The notes: generated by a model not told the origin, from the letters alone. A DNA stretch of 64,000 nucleotides from DASUCS01 sp041166745 (GCA_041166745.1 JBEEGH010000018.1:24021-88020); one strand, 5' to 3'; shown: positions 7,584 through 15,470, numbered from the stretch's first letter. Program-made: numbers and translations.

Positions 7584-8180
7584 ATGAAGCTCCAGCGGGT
7601 TGCTGCCGTCGTCCTCGTAGCCACCCTCGTGTTCACGGCCTGCGGTGACGACCGCGCCGCGGCGCCGACCGTTTCGGAATCGGTGGTGACGACGTCGACG
7701 TCGACGACCACCGGCTCCGCCGCGACCGCCCCGACGGACACGCTCAGCGCCAGCTCGCGCCTCGGGGTGGACCGCATCGGTCCGGTACGGGTCGGTATGA
7801 CGGTCGACGAGGCCCGAGCGGCCGCAGGAATCGAGCTGTTGCTCGAGGACGGTCCGTACTGCGACGAGCTCCACTCGACCCAGATCGCGGGGCTCTCCCT
7901 GCTGCTCATCGACGGCCATTTGGCCGTGATTGCCGTGAGTCAGCCGACGGTTCGCACGACGCGCGACCTCCGCATCGGCAGCACGGAGCAGGACGTGCTG
8001 GACGCGTCGCCCACCGCCGACGTTCGCAATCCCGGCGAGAGCCAGCACCGGGTGGTCGTTCGTGAAACGGATCCGTCGTCGGGCGCATTCTCGACGGTCT
8101 TCGATGTGAGCGACGGTGTGGTGTTCCACATCGCCGCCGGCCTACGGACCTCGACCGAATCGGACGAAGCCTGCGCCTGA
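7584..8180 (+). CDS. putative lipoprotein of unknown function
   Basis: A 198-residue exported protein. The first 20 residues form a lipoprotein signal peptide ending in the lipobox VFTAC (Cys20), so the mature protein is probably anchored to the outer face of the membrane. A Thr/Ser-rich linker (about 28-55) leads to a globular domain with GPVRVGMTVDEARAAAG, a pattern seen in small secreted domains that often come as tandem repeats. I cannot assign a function. The ATG at 7584 is preferred over an upstream frame extension because it begins the signal peptide. It converges with the next gene with four bases between them. Confidence 0.7.
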   Translation: MKLQRVAAVVLVATLVFTACGDDRAAAPTVSESVVTTSTSTTTGSAATAPTDTLSASSRLGVDRIGPVRVGMTVDEARAAAGIELLLEDGPYCDELHSTQIAGLSLLLIDGHLAVIAVSQPTVRTTRDLRIGSTEQDVLDASPTADVRNPGESQHRVVVRETDPSSGAFSTVFDVSDGVVFHIAAGLRTSTESDEACA

Positions 8181-8184
8181 CCAG

Positions 8185-8838
8185 CTATTTCGTCGAGTTT
8201 CGCTGGAACAGGCCGAGGACGAGTCCCACTGAGCCGAGGACGACGACCGGCCACAGCGCGCCGATGATCCGGGCGCCGGCGCCCCCCGGCACGTACCAAC
8301 CCACGAGGGCCCACACCGCACCGACCACGGCGCTCGCCAGCACCGGGAGTCGCCAGCGTTCGAAGGCCATGGCACCGAAGGCGACCGCGGCCGCCATCAC
8401 CGCCGCTGAGATCGTGGCGGTCGCGACGTCGTAGCCGTGGCCTTGACCGGCGAGCGGAGCGGGCCGGGCGTAGTCGGCGACGAAGCTGAAGCCGTCGGCG
8501 AGGGTTCGAGGGAGCCGGTCGGGCAGCACATCGCCTGCGTGCAGGATCGCCGGGACCGCAAGGCGGAGCGCCACCGTGGCCACGAGGAGGCCGACCACGG
8601 CGGCGGCGAGCGCTCGTTCCGGCTTGCGGTCACCGCCTTCGGGGTCGACCCGGCCGTAGTAGAGGAGCAGCCCGCCCGCGAGGACCGGTACGAGCACGAA
8701 CAGGAACCAGTTGGCCCAGCCGACGGCCTCGAAGCTCGCCTGGCGGTGGATGAGGTCGTCGAACAACGCCAAATTGGCCTGAGAGACCACCAACCCGGCC
8801 ACAATGCCGAAGCTCATCGTCCGCTCGGCGGCTTTCAC
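8185..8838 (-). CDS. multi-pass membrane protein of unknown function
   Basis: About 217 residues with roughly five hydrophobic segments, including GIVAGLVVSQANLALF, WFLFVLVPVLAGGLLLYYG and VVLGSVGLVLGLFQ at the end. No catalytic motif or known family is recognised. The start is uncertain: GTG at 8838 is used here, and ATG at 8817 is a good alternative. An upstream extension of this frame would run antisense through infA and is rejected. The gene is divergent from infA. Confidence 0.6.
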   Translation of the reverse strand: MKAAERTMSFGIVAGLVVSQANLALFDDLIHRQASFEAVGWANWFLFVLVPVLAGGLLLYYGRVDPEGGDRKPERALAAAVVGLLVATVALRLAVPAILHAGDVLPDRLPRTLADGFSFVADYARPAPLAGQGHGYDVATATISAAVMAAAVAFGAMAFERWRLPVLASAVVGAVWALVGWYVPGGAGARIIGALWPVVVLGSVGLVLGLFQRNSTK

Positions 8839-8869
8839 CAGCCAACTATCCCGCAGATCTCCCGCAGAG

Positions 8870-8898
8870 TTGGCCTGCTGGAAGGGCTGTTGTAGGAT
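8870..8898 (+). promoter_or_regulatory. promoter of the infA-rplQ operon
   Basis: TTGGCC (8870-8875) and TAGGAT (8893-8898) are separated by 17 bases and match sigma-70-type elements. The start site would be near 8905, giving a leader of about 85 bases. A direct repeat TCCCGCAGA at 8849-8857 and 8860-8868, spaced by one helical turn, lies just upstream of the -35 box. This promoter would serve the translation genes cut off from map by three inserted genes. Confidence 0.55.
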
Positions 8899-8988
8899 CT
8901 CCCCTCGGCTTTGTGATGGGTCTTCGCGCCCATGTGCAGCTCGAGCAGGTCGAACTCCCTGCTTCAGCAAGTCTCTGGAGGTTCCGCA

Positions 8989-9213
8989 CTGCCCAAGCCC
9001 AAGGAAGACGCGATCGTTCTCGAGGGAACGGTCATCGAGCCGTTGCCGAACGCCATGTTCCGGGTCGAGCTCGAGAACGGCCACAAGGTGCTGGCCCACA
9101 TCTCCGGGAAGATGCGCATGCACTACATCCGCATCCTGCCGGGGGATCGCGTCCAGGTGGAGCTGACCCCCTACGACCTCAGCCGAGGCCGGATCACCTA
9201 CAGGTACAAGTAA
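8989..9213 (+). CDS. infA: translation initiation factor IF-1, probable CTG start
   Basis: A 74-residue S1-fold protein that binds the ribosomal A site during initiation. Family sequence such as EPLPNAMFRVELENGHKV, ISGKMRMHYIRILPGD and GRITYRYK is complete. The usual N-terminus PKPKEDAIV directly follows a CTG codon, and GGAGG (8977-8981) sits exactly seven bases before it. No ATG, GTG or TTG is placed to give a normal IF-1; the nearest upstream in-frame ATG (8932) would add 19 atypical residues and ignores the Shine-Dalgarno site. A rare start on an initiation factor could be autoregulatory (inference). Confidence 0.93.
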   Translation: MPKPKEDAIVLEGTVIEPLPNAMFRVELENGHKVLAHISGKMRMHYIRILPGDRVQVELTPYDLSRGRITYRYK

Positions 9214-9218
9214 TCGGT

Positions 9219-9237
9219 TCGCCGGCGAGTCCGGCGA
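9219..9237 (+). other. hairpin between infA and rpmJ
   Basis: TCGCCGG (9219-9225) pairs with CCGGCGA (9231-9237) around a five-base loop, three bases after the infA stop region. The rpmJ ribosome-binding site AGAGGA follows immediately. Confidence 0.4.
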
Positions 9238-9253
9238 CCAGAGGAACAGGACG

Positions 9254-9367
9254 ATGAAGGTCAAGCCGAGCGTCAAGAAGATGTGCGACAAGTGCAAGGT
9301 GATCCGCCGCCATGGGCGCGTGATGGTCATCTGCCAAAACCCGCGTCACAAGCAGCGGCAGGGATAA
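9254..9367 (+). CDS. rpmJ: 50S ribosomal protein L36, zinc-binding form
   Basis: A 37-residue protein with Cys11, Cys14, Cys27 and His32 as the zinc ribbon, so this is the C+ form. It packs against 23S rRNA near the peptidyl-transferase region. AGAGGAACAGG lies just upstream. Position between infA and rpsM is standard. Confidence 0.95.
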   Translation: MKVKPSVKKMCDKCKVIRRHGRVMVICQNPRHKQRQG

Positions 9368-9376
9368 GAGGAGCCG

Positions 9377-9754
9377 ATGGCACGTATTGCAGGCGTCGAC
9401 ATACCGCGTGAAAAGCGGTTGGAGATCAGCCTCACCTACATCTTCGGGATCGGTCGCACGACCAGCCAGAAGGTGATCCGTGAGCTCGGTCTCAACCCGG
9501 ATACGCGCGTTCGCGATCTCACCGACGAAGAGGTGAACCGCATCCGCACGTACGTCGACGCCAACCTCAAGGTCGAGGGAGATCTGCGGCGCGATGTCCA
9601 ACAGGACATCAAGCGCAAGATGGAGATCGGCTGCTACCAGGGCCTTCGTCATCGCAAGGGCTTGCCGGTGCGTGGTCAGCGGACGCAGACCAACGCTCGC
9701 ACCCGCAAGGGCCCGAAGAAGACGGTCGCCGGAAAGAAGAAGGCACGTAAGTAA
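9377..9754 (+). CDS. rpsM: 30S ribosomal protein S13
   Basis: S13 of 125 residues, which bridges the small-subunit head to L5 and contacts P-site tRNA with its C-terminal tail. MARIAGVDIPREKR opens the protein; the helix-two-turn-helix core and GLRHRKGLPVRGQRT motif follow, then a Lys-rich tail. GAGGAG precedes the ATG. The stop overlaps rpsK as TAATG. Confidence 0.97.
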   Translation: MARIAGVDIPREKRLEISLTYIFGIGRTTSQKVIRELGLNPDTRVRDLTDEEVNRIRTYVDANLKVEGDLRRDVQQDIKRKMEIGCYQGLRHRKGLPVRGQRTQTNARTRKGPKKTVAGKKKARK

Positions 9755-10152
9755 TGGCGAAGCCGAAGCCCGGCGGGCGCAGACCCCGCAAGCGCGAGCG
9801 CAAGAACGTCACCTATGGCGTTGCGCACATCAAGAGCTCGTTCAACAACACGATCGTTTCGATCACCGATCAGGACGGCAACGTCCTCGCATGGGCGTCG
9901 GCCGGCAACGTCGGTTTCAAGGGGTCCCGCAAGTCCACCCCGTTCGCAGCGCAGATGGCCGCCGAGCAGTGCGCCCGTCGCGCCATGGAGCACGGAGTGC
10001 GCAAGGTCGACGTCGTCGTGAAGGGCCCAGGGTCCGGACGAGAGACCGCGATTCGTTCGTTGCAGAACGCAGGCATCGAGGTCACCGGCATCAAAGACGT
10101 GACTCCAGTGCCGCACAACGGTTGCCGTCCGCCGAAGAGAAGGCGCGTCTGA
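9754..10152 (+). CDS. rpsK: 30S ribosomal protein S11
   Basis: S11 of 132 residues, part of the platform that binds the Shine-Dalgarno helix region. Visible signatures are GVAHIKSSFNNTIVSITD, KGSRKSTPFAAQ and the closing VTPVPHNGCRPPKRRRV. Overlaps both neighbours by single stop/start junctions, so rpsM-rpsK-rpsD are tightly coupled. Confidence 0.97.
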   Translation: MAKPKPGGRRPRKRERKNVTYGVAHIKSSFNNTIVSITDQDGNVLAWASAGNVGFKGSRKSTPFAAQMAAEQCARRAMEHGVRKVDVVVKGPGSGRETAIRSLQNAGIEVTGIKDVTPVPHNGCRPPKRRRV

Positions 10153-10778
10153 TGGCTCGCTACACCGGACCTGTCTGCCGGCTCTGCCGCCGCGAGCGCA
10201 TGAAGCTCTACCTCAAGGGCGCCAAGTGCGACACGATGAAGTGCCCGATCGAGCGCCGGCCCTACCCGCCGGGCGAAGCCGGTCGTAACCGTCAACGTCA
10301 GGGCTCTGAGTACCTCTTGCAGCTGCGCGAGAAGCAGAAGGCCCGCCGTATCTACGGCCTGATGGAGAAGCAGTTCAGCCGCGTCTACGAAGAGGCGAAC
10401 CGTCGCCAGGGCGTGACCGGCGAGAACCTGCTCCAACTGCTCGAGTTGCGCCTCGACAACGCCGTGTTCCGCGCCGGTTGGGGTGCCAGCCGCGCCCAAT
10501 CACGTCAGTTCGTGCGTCACGGGCATGTCGCCGTGAACGGCAAGCGCGTCACGATTCCGAGCTACACGCTGCGCAAAGGCGATGTCATCACCCTGCGCGA
10601 CAAGGCTCGCTCGATGATCGTGGTGCGCCACAACATCGACACGCTCGATCGTCAGACCCCATCGTGGCTCGAGACCGCCGAAGGCGGGCTCCAAGTCACG
10701 GTGAGCGAGTTGCCCGTGCGCGCCCAGATCGATGTACCTGTGCGCGAGCAACTCATCGTCGAGCTCTACTCCAAGTAG
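10152..10778 (+). CDS. rpsD: 30S ribosomal protein S4, zinc-binding form
   Basis: S4 of 208 residues, a primary 16S binder and fidelity protein. Cys9, Cys12, Cys26 and Cys31 form the zinc site seen in the C+ type. The S4 RNA-binding domain starts near residue 98 (LELRLDNAVFRAGWG, then ARQFVRHGH-type sequence). The ATG overlaps the rpsK stop as TGATG. Confidence 0.96.
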   Translation: MARYTGPVCRLCRRERMKLYLKGAKCDTMKCPIERRPYPPGEAGRNRQRQGSEYLLQLREKQKARRIYGLMEKQFSRVYEEANRRQGVTGENLLQLLELRLDNAVFRAGWGASRAQSRQFVRHGHVAVNGKRVTIPSYTLRKGDVITLRDKARSMIVVRHNIDTLDRQTPSWLETAEGGLQVTVSELPVRAQIDVPVREQLIVELYSK

Positions 10779-10807
10779 CCACCCCCTCCCCACGAGGAAG
10801 TTCATCA

Positions 10808-11755
10808 ATGCTGGTCATCCAACGACCGACCGTCGAAGCAATCGACGAGCAGGTAGGCAACCGTCAGCGGTTCGCCGTCAGCCCGCTCGAGCCCGGCTTC
10901 GGTCACACTCTCGGCAACTCCTTGCGGCGCACGCTGCTGTCGTCCATTCCGGGCGCGGGCGTCACGCAGGTTCGCTTCGACGACTCGTTGCACGAGTTCA
11001 CCACCATCAAGGGCGTCACTGAAGACGTCACCGACATCATCCTCAACCTGAAAGACCTCGTCCTTCAGGTCCACAGCGACGAGCCCGTCACGTTGCGCCT
11101 CGATGCCAAGGGCACCGGGGCGAACACGGAGATCACGGCGGCAGACATCCAGCCGAACTCCGATGTCGACATCCTCAACGGCAACCTGCCGATCGCCACG
11201 CTGGCCGCCGGCGCCCGTCTTGCCATCGACATCACCGTCACGAAGGGACGTGGTTACGTCTCGGCCGATCGCAACAAGTCGACGGCGACGATCGGTGTGA
11301 TCCCGGTCGATTCGATCTTCTCGCCGGTGCGTCGCGTCGCCTTCGAAGTCGAGCCCACCCGCGTCGAGCAAGACACCAACTACGACCGGCTCGTTCTCGA
11401 CATCGAGACCGACGGTTCGATCACGCCCCGGGAAGCACTGGCCTCGGCAGGTGCCACGCTCACGTCGCTGGTCGAGCTCGTGCGCGACATGAGCGACGAG
11501 CCGCAGGGCCTCGAGCTCGGCGAGGTCTCCACCGTCACCGCCGGTTCGCCCGATCTCGATCTCCCGATCGAGGATCTCGACCTGTCCGAGCGTCCTCGCA
11601 ACTGCCTCAAGCGAGCGCAGGTCAACACGATCGGCGAGCTGCTGCAAAAGACCGACGACGACCTTCTCGCCATCACCAACTTCGGCCAGAAGTCACTCGA
11701 CGAGGTGAAGGCCAAGCTCGACGAGCGCGGTCTTCAGCTCCGTGTGAAGGAGTAG
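10808..11755 (+). CDS. rpoA: DNA-directed RNA polymerase subunit alpha
   Basis: A 315-residue alpha subunit that nucleates RNA polymerase assembly. The N-terminal dimerisation domain has PLEPGFGHTLGNSLRRTLL; the C-terminal domain, from about residue 255, has LSERPRNCLKRAQVNTIGEL and the NFGQKSLDEVK helix-hairpin-helix that touches UP elements and activators. GAGGAAG precedes the ATG. Length is normal. Confidence 0.97.
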   Translation: MLVIQRPTVEAIDEQVGNRQRFAVSPLEPGFGHTLGNSLRRTLLSSIPGAGVTQVRFDDSLHEFTTIKGVTEDVTDIILNLKDLVLQVHSDEPVTLRLDAKGTGANTEITAADIQPNSDVDILNGNLPIATLAAGARLAIDITVTKGRGYVSADRNKSTATIGVIPVDSIFSPVRRVAFEVEPTRVEQDTNYDRLVLDIETDGSITPREALASAGATLTSLVELVRDMSDEPQGLELGEVSTVTAGSPDLDLPIEDLDLSERPRNCLKRAQVNTIGELLQKTDDDLLAITNFGQKSLDEVKAKLDERGLQLRVKE

Positions 11756-11762
11756 CGCAGCA

Positions 11763-12134
11763 ATGCAAGGTCGTCCGCGCAAGTCACGTCGCTTCGGCGG
11801 CGATGCCGCTCACCAGCGGCTGATGATGGCCAACCTCGTCGCGTCGTTGTTCGCGGCCGAGGCCATCGTCACCACAGAGGCGAAGGCGAAGGCGCTGCGG
11901 CCGGTGGCCGAGAAGGTCATCACCAAGGCCAAGCGAGCCGGCGCCAACCCCGAGTCGAAGGTGCACCAGATTCGTCTCGTGCAGTCGTACCTCGGCGATC
12001 GCGAGATGACCGCCAAGCTCTTCGACGACATCGGGCCGCGATACGCCGACCGCAACGGTGGCTACACCCGCATCCTCAAGCTCGGTCCCCGCAACGGCGA
12101 CAACGCGCCCATGGCCAGGATCGAACTCGTCTAA
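11763..12134 (+). CDS. rplQ: 50S ribosomal protein L17
   Basis: L17 of 123 residues, bound near the polypeptide exit tunnel. It shows the family N-terminal region after a variant start (RPRKSRRFGGDAAHQRLMMANL), the TEAKAKALRPVAEKVIT helix and RDGDNAPMA-like closing (GDNAPMARIELV). It is the last gene of the alpha operon and ends 27 bases from a convergent gene; no terminator hairpin is visible between them. Confidence 0.95.
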   Translation: MQGRPRKSRRFGGDAAHQRLMMANLVASLFAAEAIVTTEAKAKALRPVAEKVITKAKRAGANPESKVHQIRLVQSYLGDREMTAKLFDDIGPRYADRNGGYTRILKLGPRNGDNAPMARIELV

Positions 12135-12161
12135 CTCGTCTGCGTCACACTCACACCGCAG

Positions 12162-14195
12162 CTATGCGTTGGGTTTCGTGATCGTGATCGAGGCCCCTAC
12201 GGTTCGCTGCGCCCCGGCCGTCGGGTCCTGGCTACAGACGGCGTCGGTCGTCGGGCTACAACCGGCTGAAACCAGCGTGCCCACTTTGAGTCCGTCGATC
12301 CAAAGTACGAAGTACACGTCGTAGGTGTGGCCCACGACATCCGGCACGATCACCGTCGGCTGGGCCTGGGCGCCGGTGCCCGCGCTCGTCTTCGCGCTGA
12401 TCAACCAGCGCACGTGCGACTGCCCGCTCTCCGAGTTGGCGAGTTTGGGCGCGGCGACGTCGAGCGACGCGGAGGTGATGTTGCCGACGTTGTCGGTCAC
12501 CGGCACCTCCGTGCCGTCGGCGAAGTGGTACACGTGCGTGATGGTGTAGCCGGTGATCGGCGAACCGCCGTTGGACGACGGCGCCGCCCACGACAGGTCG
12601 ATGCGAACCGTGTCCGGATAGCCATCGCTGCCGTAACTGATCGCTCGAGGGTTCTGCACCTTGAAGCCCTGCGGTAGGCCTGGCGGAAACAACTGTGCGC
12701 TGCTCGTCGCGGCAACGGTGCCGACGTTGGACGAGGTCGGCTGACCGCCGCCGACCGGGTTACCGCCGCCGCCAGTCGGGAATCCGACGCCGCCGGTTGA
12801 TGACCCTGCCGCGTCAGTTGCTCCCGAGGCGCTCTCGGACGCGCTCGCAGACGACGCGCTCGTCTCCGGCGGCGCGGATGACCCCTCCGAGACGCTCCTC
12901 GTCGCCAGTTTCTGAGCCGGGTCGTCGCTTCGAGTCGCGAGCAGACCGACGATCAAGGCCAGTACCGCGGCTGCGGCTATCACGCCGATGAGAGCCGCCC
13001 GTCGCCGCCGACGCGGCCGCTCTGCACCGTCGGCGGCGATCGGTTCGAGCTCTACGCCGGCGACGGGGGCCTCGACGATTGCAATCTCGCTCGTGACCGC
13101 AGCGAAGAGCTGGCCGATGTCGTCGGTCGCAGCCGCACCAGCAGCACGCGCCGCCCCCAGCGCGACCGAGTGCTTGGGATGGGCATCGAGCGCGAGTGGC
13201 CGGCCCAACGCTCCGGAGAGGAGTTCCGCCACGAGCGGCGTGCGCGATGCACCGCCCACGAGCAGGATGCGATCGACGTCGGAGGCCGGCACCTGGGCCG
13301 TTTCGAGCACCTGGCTCAGGGTGCGAACGGTCGACTCGATTGCCGGCCTGATTCGTCGCTCGAGCTCCGCTCGATTGATTCGGATCGTGGTGAAGCCCGA
13401 AGGCAACGCGATGGGAATGACGGCTTCCGTTTCGGAAGACAGCGCTTCTTTGGCTTCTCGGCAGCGCTCCCGCAATGCCTCGACCGCGGCGAGAACGTCA
13501 GGGTCCTCGTCGTCCAGGTCGGTGAGCCGTTCGCCGAGCACCTCGGCGACGTGCGCGAAGACGACATCGTCGAAGTCCATGCCCCCGACGTCCTCGAGGC
13601 CGGCCGGCTTGCCGAGCAACTCGAAGCCGGCATCGCCTCGACGCAACACGGTTGCATCGAAGGTGCCGCCACCGAGGTCGTACACCGCCACGATGCGGCC
13701 GAGCTCGATCCGGTCGGCAGCCGCATAGAAGATCGCCGCCGCCTCCGGCTCGGAGATGAAGGTGCGCTCGTCCAAGCCGGCCGCGGTGGCGGCCGCGTCG
13801 TACAGGTCGAGTTTGTACGCGCCCCAGGTTGCCGGATGGCAGATCGCGACCTGCTCGGGCGGCGCGCCTTCGATCTCCGCCGCCGCGTTCACGACGGACT
13901 TGATGAGCTCCGCCGTGAGCAGCTGTGCCGACCACTGCTCACCGCCGATGGTGACCGGCGTCGAATCACCGATGCGGCGCTTGAACCCGCGCGCAACACG
14001 GTCCGGCTCGGCGATCGCCCGGCGAGCGGCGGCGTCACCAACGAGCACTGTGCCGTCGGGACCGATGTAGACCACCGAGGGAATGACCGCGCGGTTGCCA
14101 CCCAGCGACAGGATTTCCGCCCGACCGGCCCGGTGCAGGGCCGCGCCGACGTAGGTCGTGCCGAGATCTATTCCAAGCCTGTACCCGCCACCCAC
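12162..14195 (-). CDS. membrane-anchored Hsp70-like ATPase with Fn3-like and PASTA-like C-terminus
   Basis: About 677 residues. Residues 6-350 form an Hsp70/actin-type nucleotide-binding domain with GIDLGTTYVG (phosphate 1), AVYDLGGGTFDATVL (phosphate 2) and ILLVGGASRTPLV (adenosine). The Hsp70 peptide-binding domain and lid are absent. After a basic patch (RRRRR) comes one membrane segment at about 400-421, then a Ser/Gly-rich linker, an Fn3-like region (about 518-613, with SWAAPSSNGGSPITGYTI) and a PASTA-like domain starting VPDVVGHTYD. By topology the ATPase should face the cytoplasm and the C-terminus the cell wall. I infer a cell-wall-related role by analogy with PASTA kinases. The GTG start has TACCCT eight bases upstream, which fits a leaderless mRNA. 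Confidence 0.85.
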   Translation of the reverse strand: MGGGYRLGIDLGTTYVGAALHRAGRAEILSLGGNRAVIPSVVYIGPDGTVLVGDAAARRAIAEPDRVARGFKRRIGDSTPVTIGGEQWSAQLLTAELIKSVVNAAAEIEGAPPEQVAICHPATWGAYKLDLYDAAATAAGLDERTFISEPEAAAIFYAAADRIELGRIVAVYDLGGGTFDATVLRRGDAGFELLGKPAGLEDVGGMDFDDVVFAHVAEVLGERLTDLDDEDPDVLAAVEALRERCREAKEALSSETEAVIPIALPSGFTTIRINRAELERRIRPAIESTVRTLSQVLETAQVPASDVDRILLVGGASRTPLVAELLSGALGRPLALDAHPKHSVALGAARAAGAAATDDIGQLFAAVTSEIAIVEAPVAGVELEPIAADGAERPRRRRRAALIGVIAAAAVLALIVGLLATRSDDPAQKLATRSVSEGSSAPPETSASSASASESASGATDAAGSSTGGVGFPTGGGGNPVGGGQPTSSNVGTVAATSSAQLFPPGLPQGFKVQNPRAISYGSDGYPDTVRIDLSWAAPSSNGGSPITGYTITHVYHFADGTEVPVTDNVGNITSASLDVAAPKLANSESGQSHVRWLISAKTSAGTGAQAQPTVIVPDVVGHTYDVYFVLWIDGLKVGTLVSAGCSPTTDAVCSQDPTAGAQRTVGASITITKPNA

Positions 14196-14203
14196 CAAGG
14201 GCG

Positions 14204-14248
14204 AGGGTACTCGCCTCAGAATCGAGCGTCCGAAGGTGCGGATAACGT
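14204..14248. promoter_or_regulatory. divergent -10 boxes between the Hsp70-like gene and FKBP
   Basis: On the reverse strand TACCCT (14209-14204) lies eight bases before the Hsp70-like GTG. On the forward strand TAACGT (14243-14248) lies six bases before the FKBP ATG. Neither gene has a clear Shine-Dalgarno sequence, so both look leaderless. Confidence 0.45.
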
Positions 14249-14254
14249 GCCCTG

Positions 14255-14635
14255 ATGTCCGAATCCGAGAAGCCAAGTGTGTTCGTCACGCCCGGCGAAG
14301 CTCCGCCTACGGAGCTCGTCACCGAAGATCTCGAGGTGGGGACCGGTGACGAAGCCGTGAGCGGCAAGGGCGTCGAGGTCCACTACGTCGGCGTGTCATG
14401 GCAGACACGCAAGCAATTCGACGCGTCGTGGGATCGTGGCGACACGTTTCGCTTCAACCTCGGCGGCGGCCAGGTCATCAAGGGCTGGGACCAGGGCGTC
14501 GCCGGTATGCGAGTCGGAGGTCGGAGGCGCATCACGATCCCGCCGAACCTTGCGTACGGAAAGCAAGGTGCCGGCGGCGCAATCGGTCCCAACGAGACGC
14601 TCGTCTTCGTGGTCGACTTACTGTCTGTCGGTTGA
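14255..14635 (+). CDS. FKBP-type peptidyl-prolyl cis-trans isomerase
   Basis: A 126-residue single-domain FKBP, which speeds proline isomerisation in protein folding. Core motifs are VEVHYVGVSWQTRKQFDAS, GGGQVIKGWDQGVAGMRVGG and PPNLAYGKQGAGGAIGPNETLVF. There is no signal peptide, so it is cytosolic. The stop overlaps the truA start as TTGA, so the two are co-translated. Confidence 0.92.
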   Translation: MSESEKPSVFVTPGEAPPTELVTEDLEVGTGDEAVSGKGVEVHYVGVSWQTRKQFDASWDRGDTFRFNLGGGQVIKGWDQGVAGMRVGGRRRITIPPNLAYGKQGAGGAIGPNETLVFVVDLLSVG

Positions 14636-15399
14636 CGCTGTTCGATCCGTCCGAGAAGGTCCGCGTGCGCGCCACGGTGGCGTACGACGGCACCGACTAC
14701 TCGGGGTTCGCCGTACAGGCCGGCGGTCAACGCACGATCGGTGGTGACCTGACCGACGCGATCTCGCGTGTGCTGGGGCATCCGGTCGAGCTCACCTGTG
14801 CCGGTCGCACCGACTCAGGCGTACACGCATGGGGGCAAGTCATCTCCTTCGATGCCGACCACGGCAAGCTCGACGTCGAGGTCTTGCAGCGCTCGATCAA
14901 CAAGCAACTGCGTCCGCAGATCGCTGTGCGATCGATCGAGTGCGCACCGAACGACTTCGACGCTCGGTTCTCCGCAAGGTCGCGCCTGTATCGCTACACG
15001 GTGCTCAACAGCGCGACCCCGTCGCCGTTCCTGGCCGGCACTGCGTGGTGGATCGATGCGCCGCTCGAGGTGAAGGCGATGCGCCTGGCGTGCGATCCGC
15101 TCATCGGCGAGCACGACTTCTCGTCCTTCTGCCGGCGGCCCAACGACGACGCGTCGTTGACCCGCCGAGTGATCGACGCTCGCTGGGAGGAGCGCGACGA
15201 CGGCCGGCTCGAGTTCTGGATCGAGGCGAACGCCTTCTGTCACCAGATGGTTCGCTCCATCGTCGGCACCCTCGTCGAGGTCGGGCTCGGCAAGAAACGC
15301 GCCGGCGATCTCACCGGCATCCTGCGGGCGGGCGACCGGGAAACCGCCGGCCAACTCGCCCCACCGCACGGACTGTGCCTCTGGGAAGTCCGCTACTGA
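14632..15399 (+). CDS. truA: tRNA pseudouridine(38-40) synthase
   Basis: A 255-residue enzyme that makes pseudouridine at positions 38-40 of the tRNA anticodon arm. Catalytic Asp61 lies in AGRTDSGVHAWGQV; the C-terminal half has NAFCHQMVRSIVGTLVEVG. The TTG start overlaps the FKBP stop and gives MTLFDPSEKVRVRATVAYDG, the normal N-terminus. In many actinobacteria truA directly follows rplQ; here the Hsp70-like gene and FKBP intervene. Confidence 0.95.
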   Translation: MTLFDPSEKVRVRATVAYDGTDYSGFAVQAGGQRTIGGDLTDAISRVLGHPVELTCAGRTDSGVHAWGQVISFDADHGKLDVEVLQRSINKQLRPQIAVRSIECAPNDFDARFSARSRLYRYTVLNSATPSPFLAGTAWWIDAPLEVKAMRLACDPLIGEHDFSSFCRRPNDDASLTRRVIDARWEERDDGRLEFWIEANAFCHQMVRSIVGTLVEVGLGKKRAGDLTGILRAGDRETAGQLAPPHGLCLWEVRY

Positions 15400-15407
15400 C
15401 GTTCTCC

Positions 15408-15442
15408 CGGTAGTAACCGCCGCGTGGCGGCGATTACTACCG
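15408..15442 (+). terminator. inverted repeat after truA
   Basis: CGGTAGTAA (15408-15416) pairs with TTACTACCG (15434-15442); inside, CCGCC and GGCGG add a second stem around GCGT, with a three-base bulge. It starts nine bases after the truA stop. No T-run follows, so it is either a weak terminator or an additional operator for the next gene. Confidence 0.5.
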
Positions 15443-15470
15443 CACAAACGATCGCAGTAGGGGTGGAATA

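Noticed and set aside
8839..9330. An upstream extension of the reverse membrane-protein frame through infA and its promoter.
   Set aside because: It is antisense to infA, loses hydrophobic character and would span the infA promoter.
15408..15442. The inverted repeat as a second MarR operator.
   Set aside because: Its arms (GGTAGTAA) differ from the GTAACC half-sites and it lies just after the truA stop, so a terminator-like role fits better.
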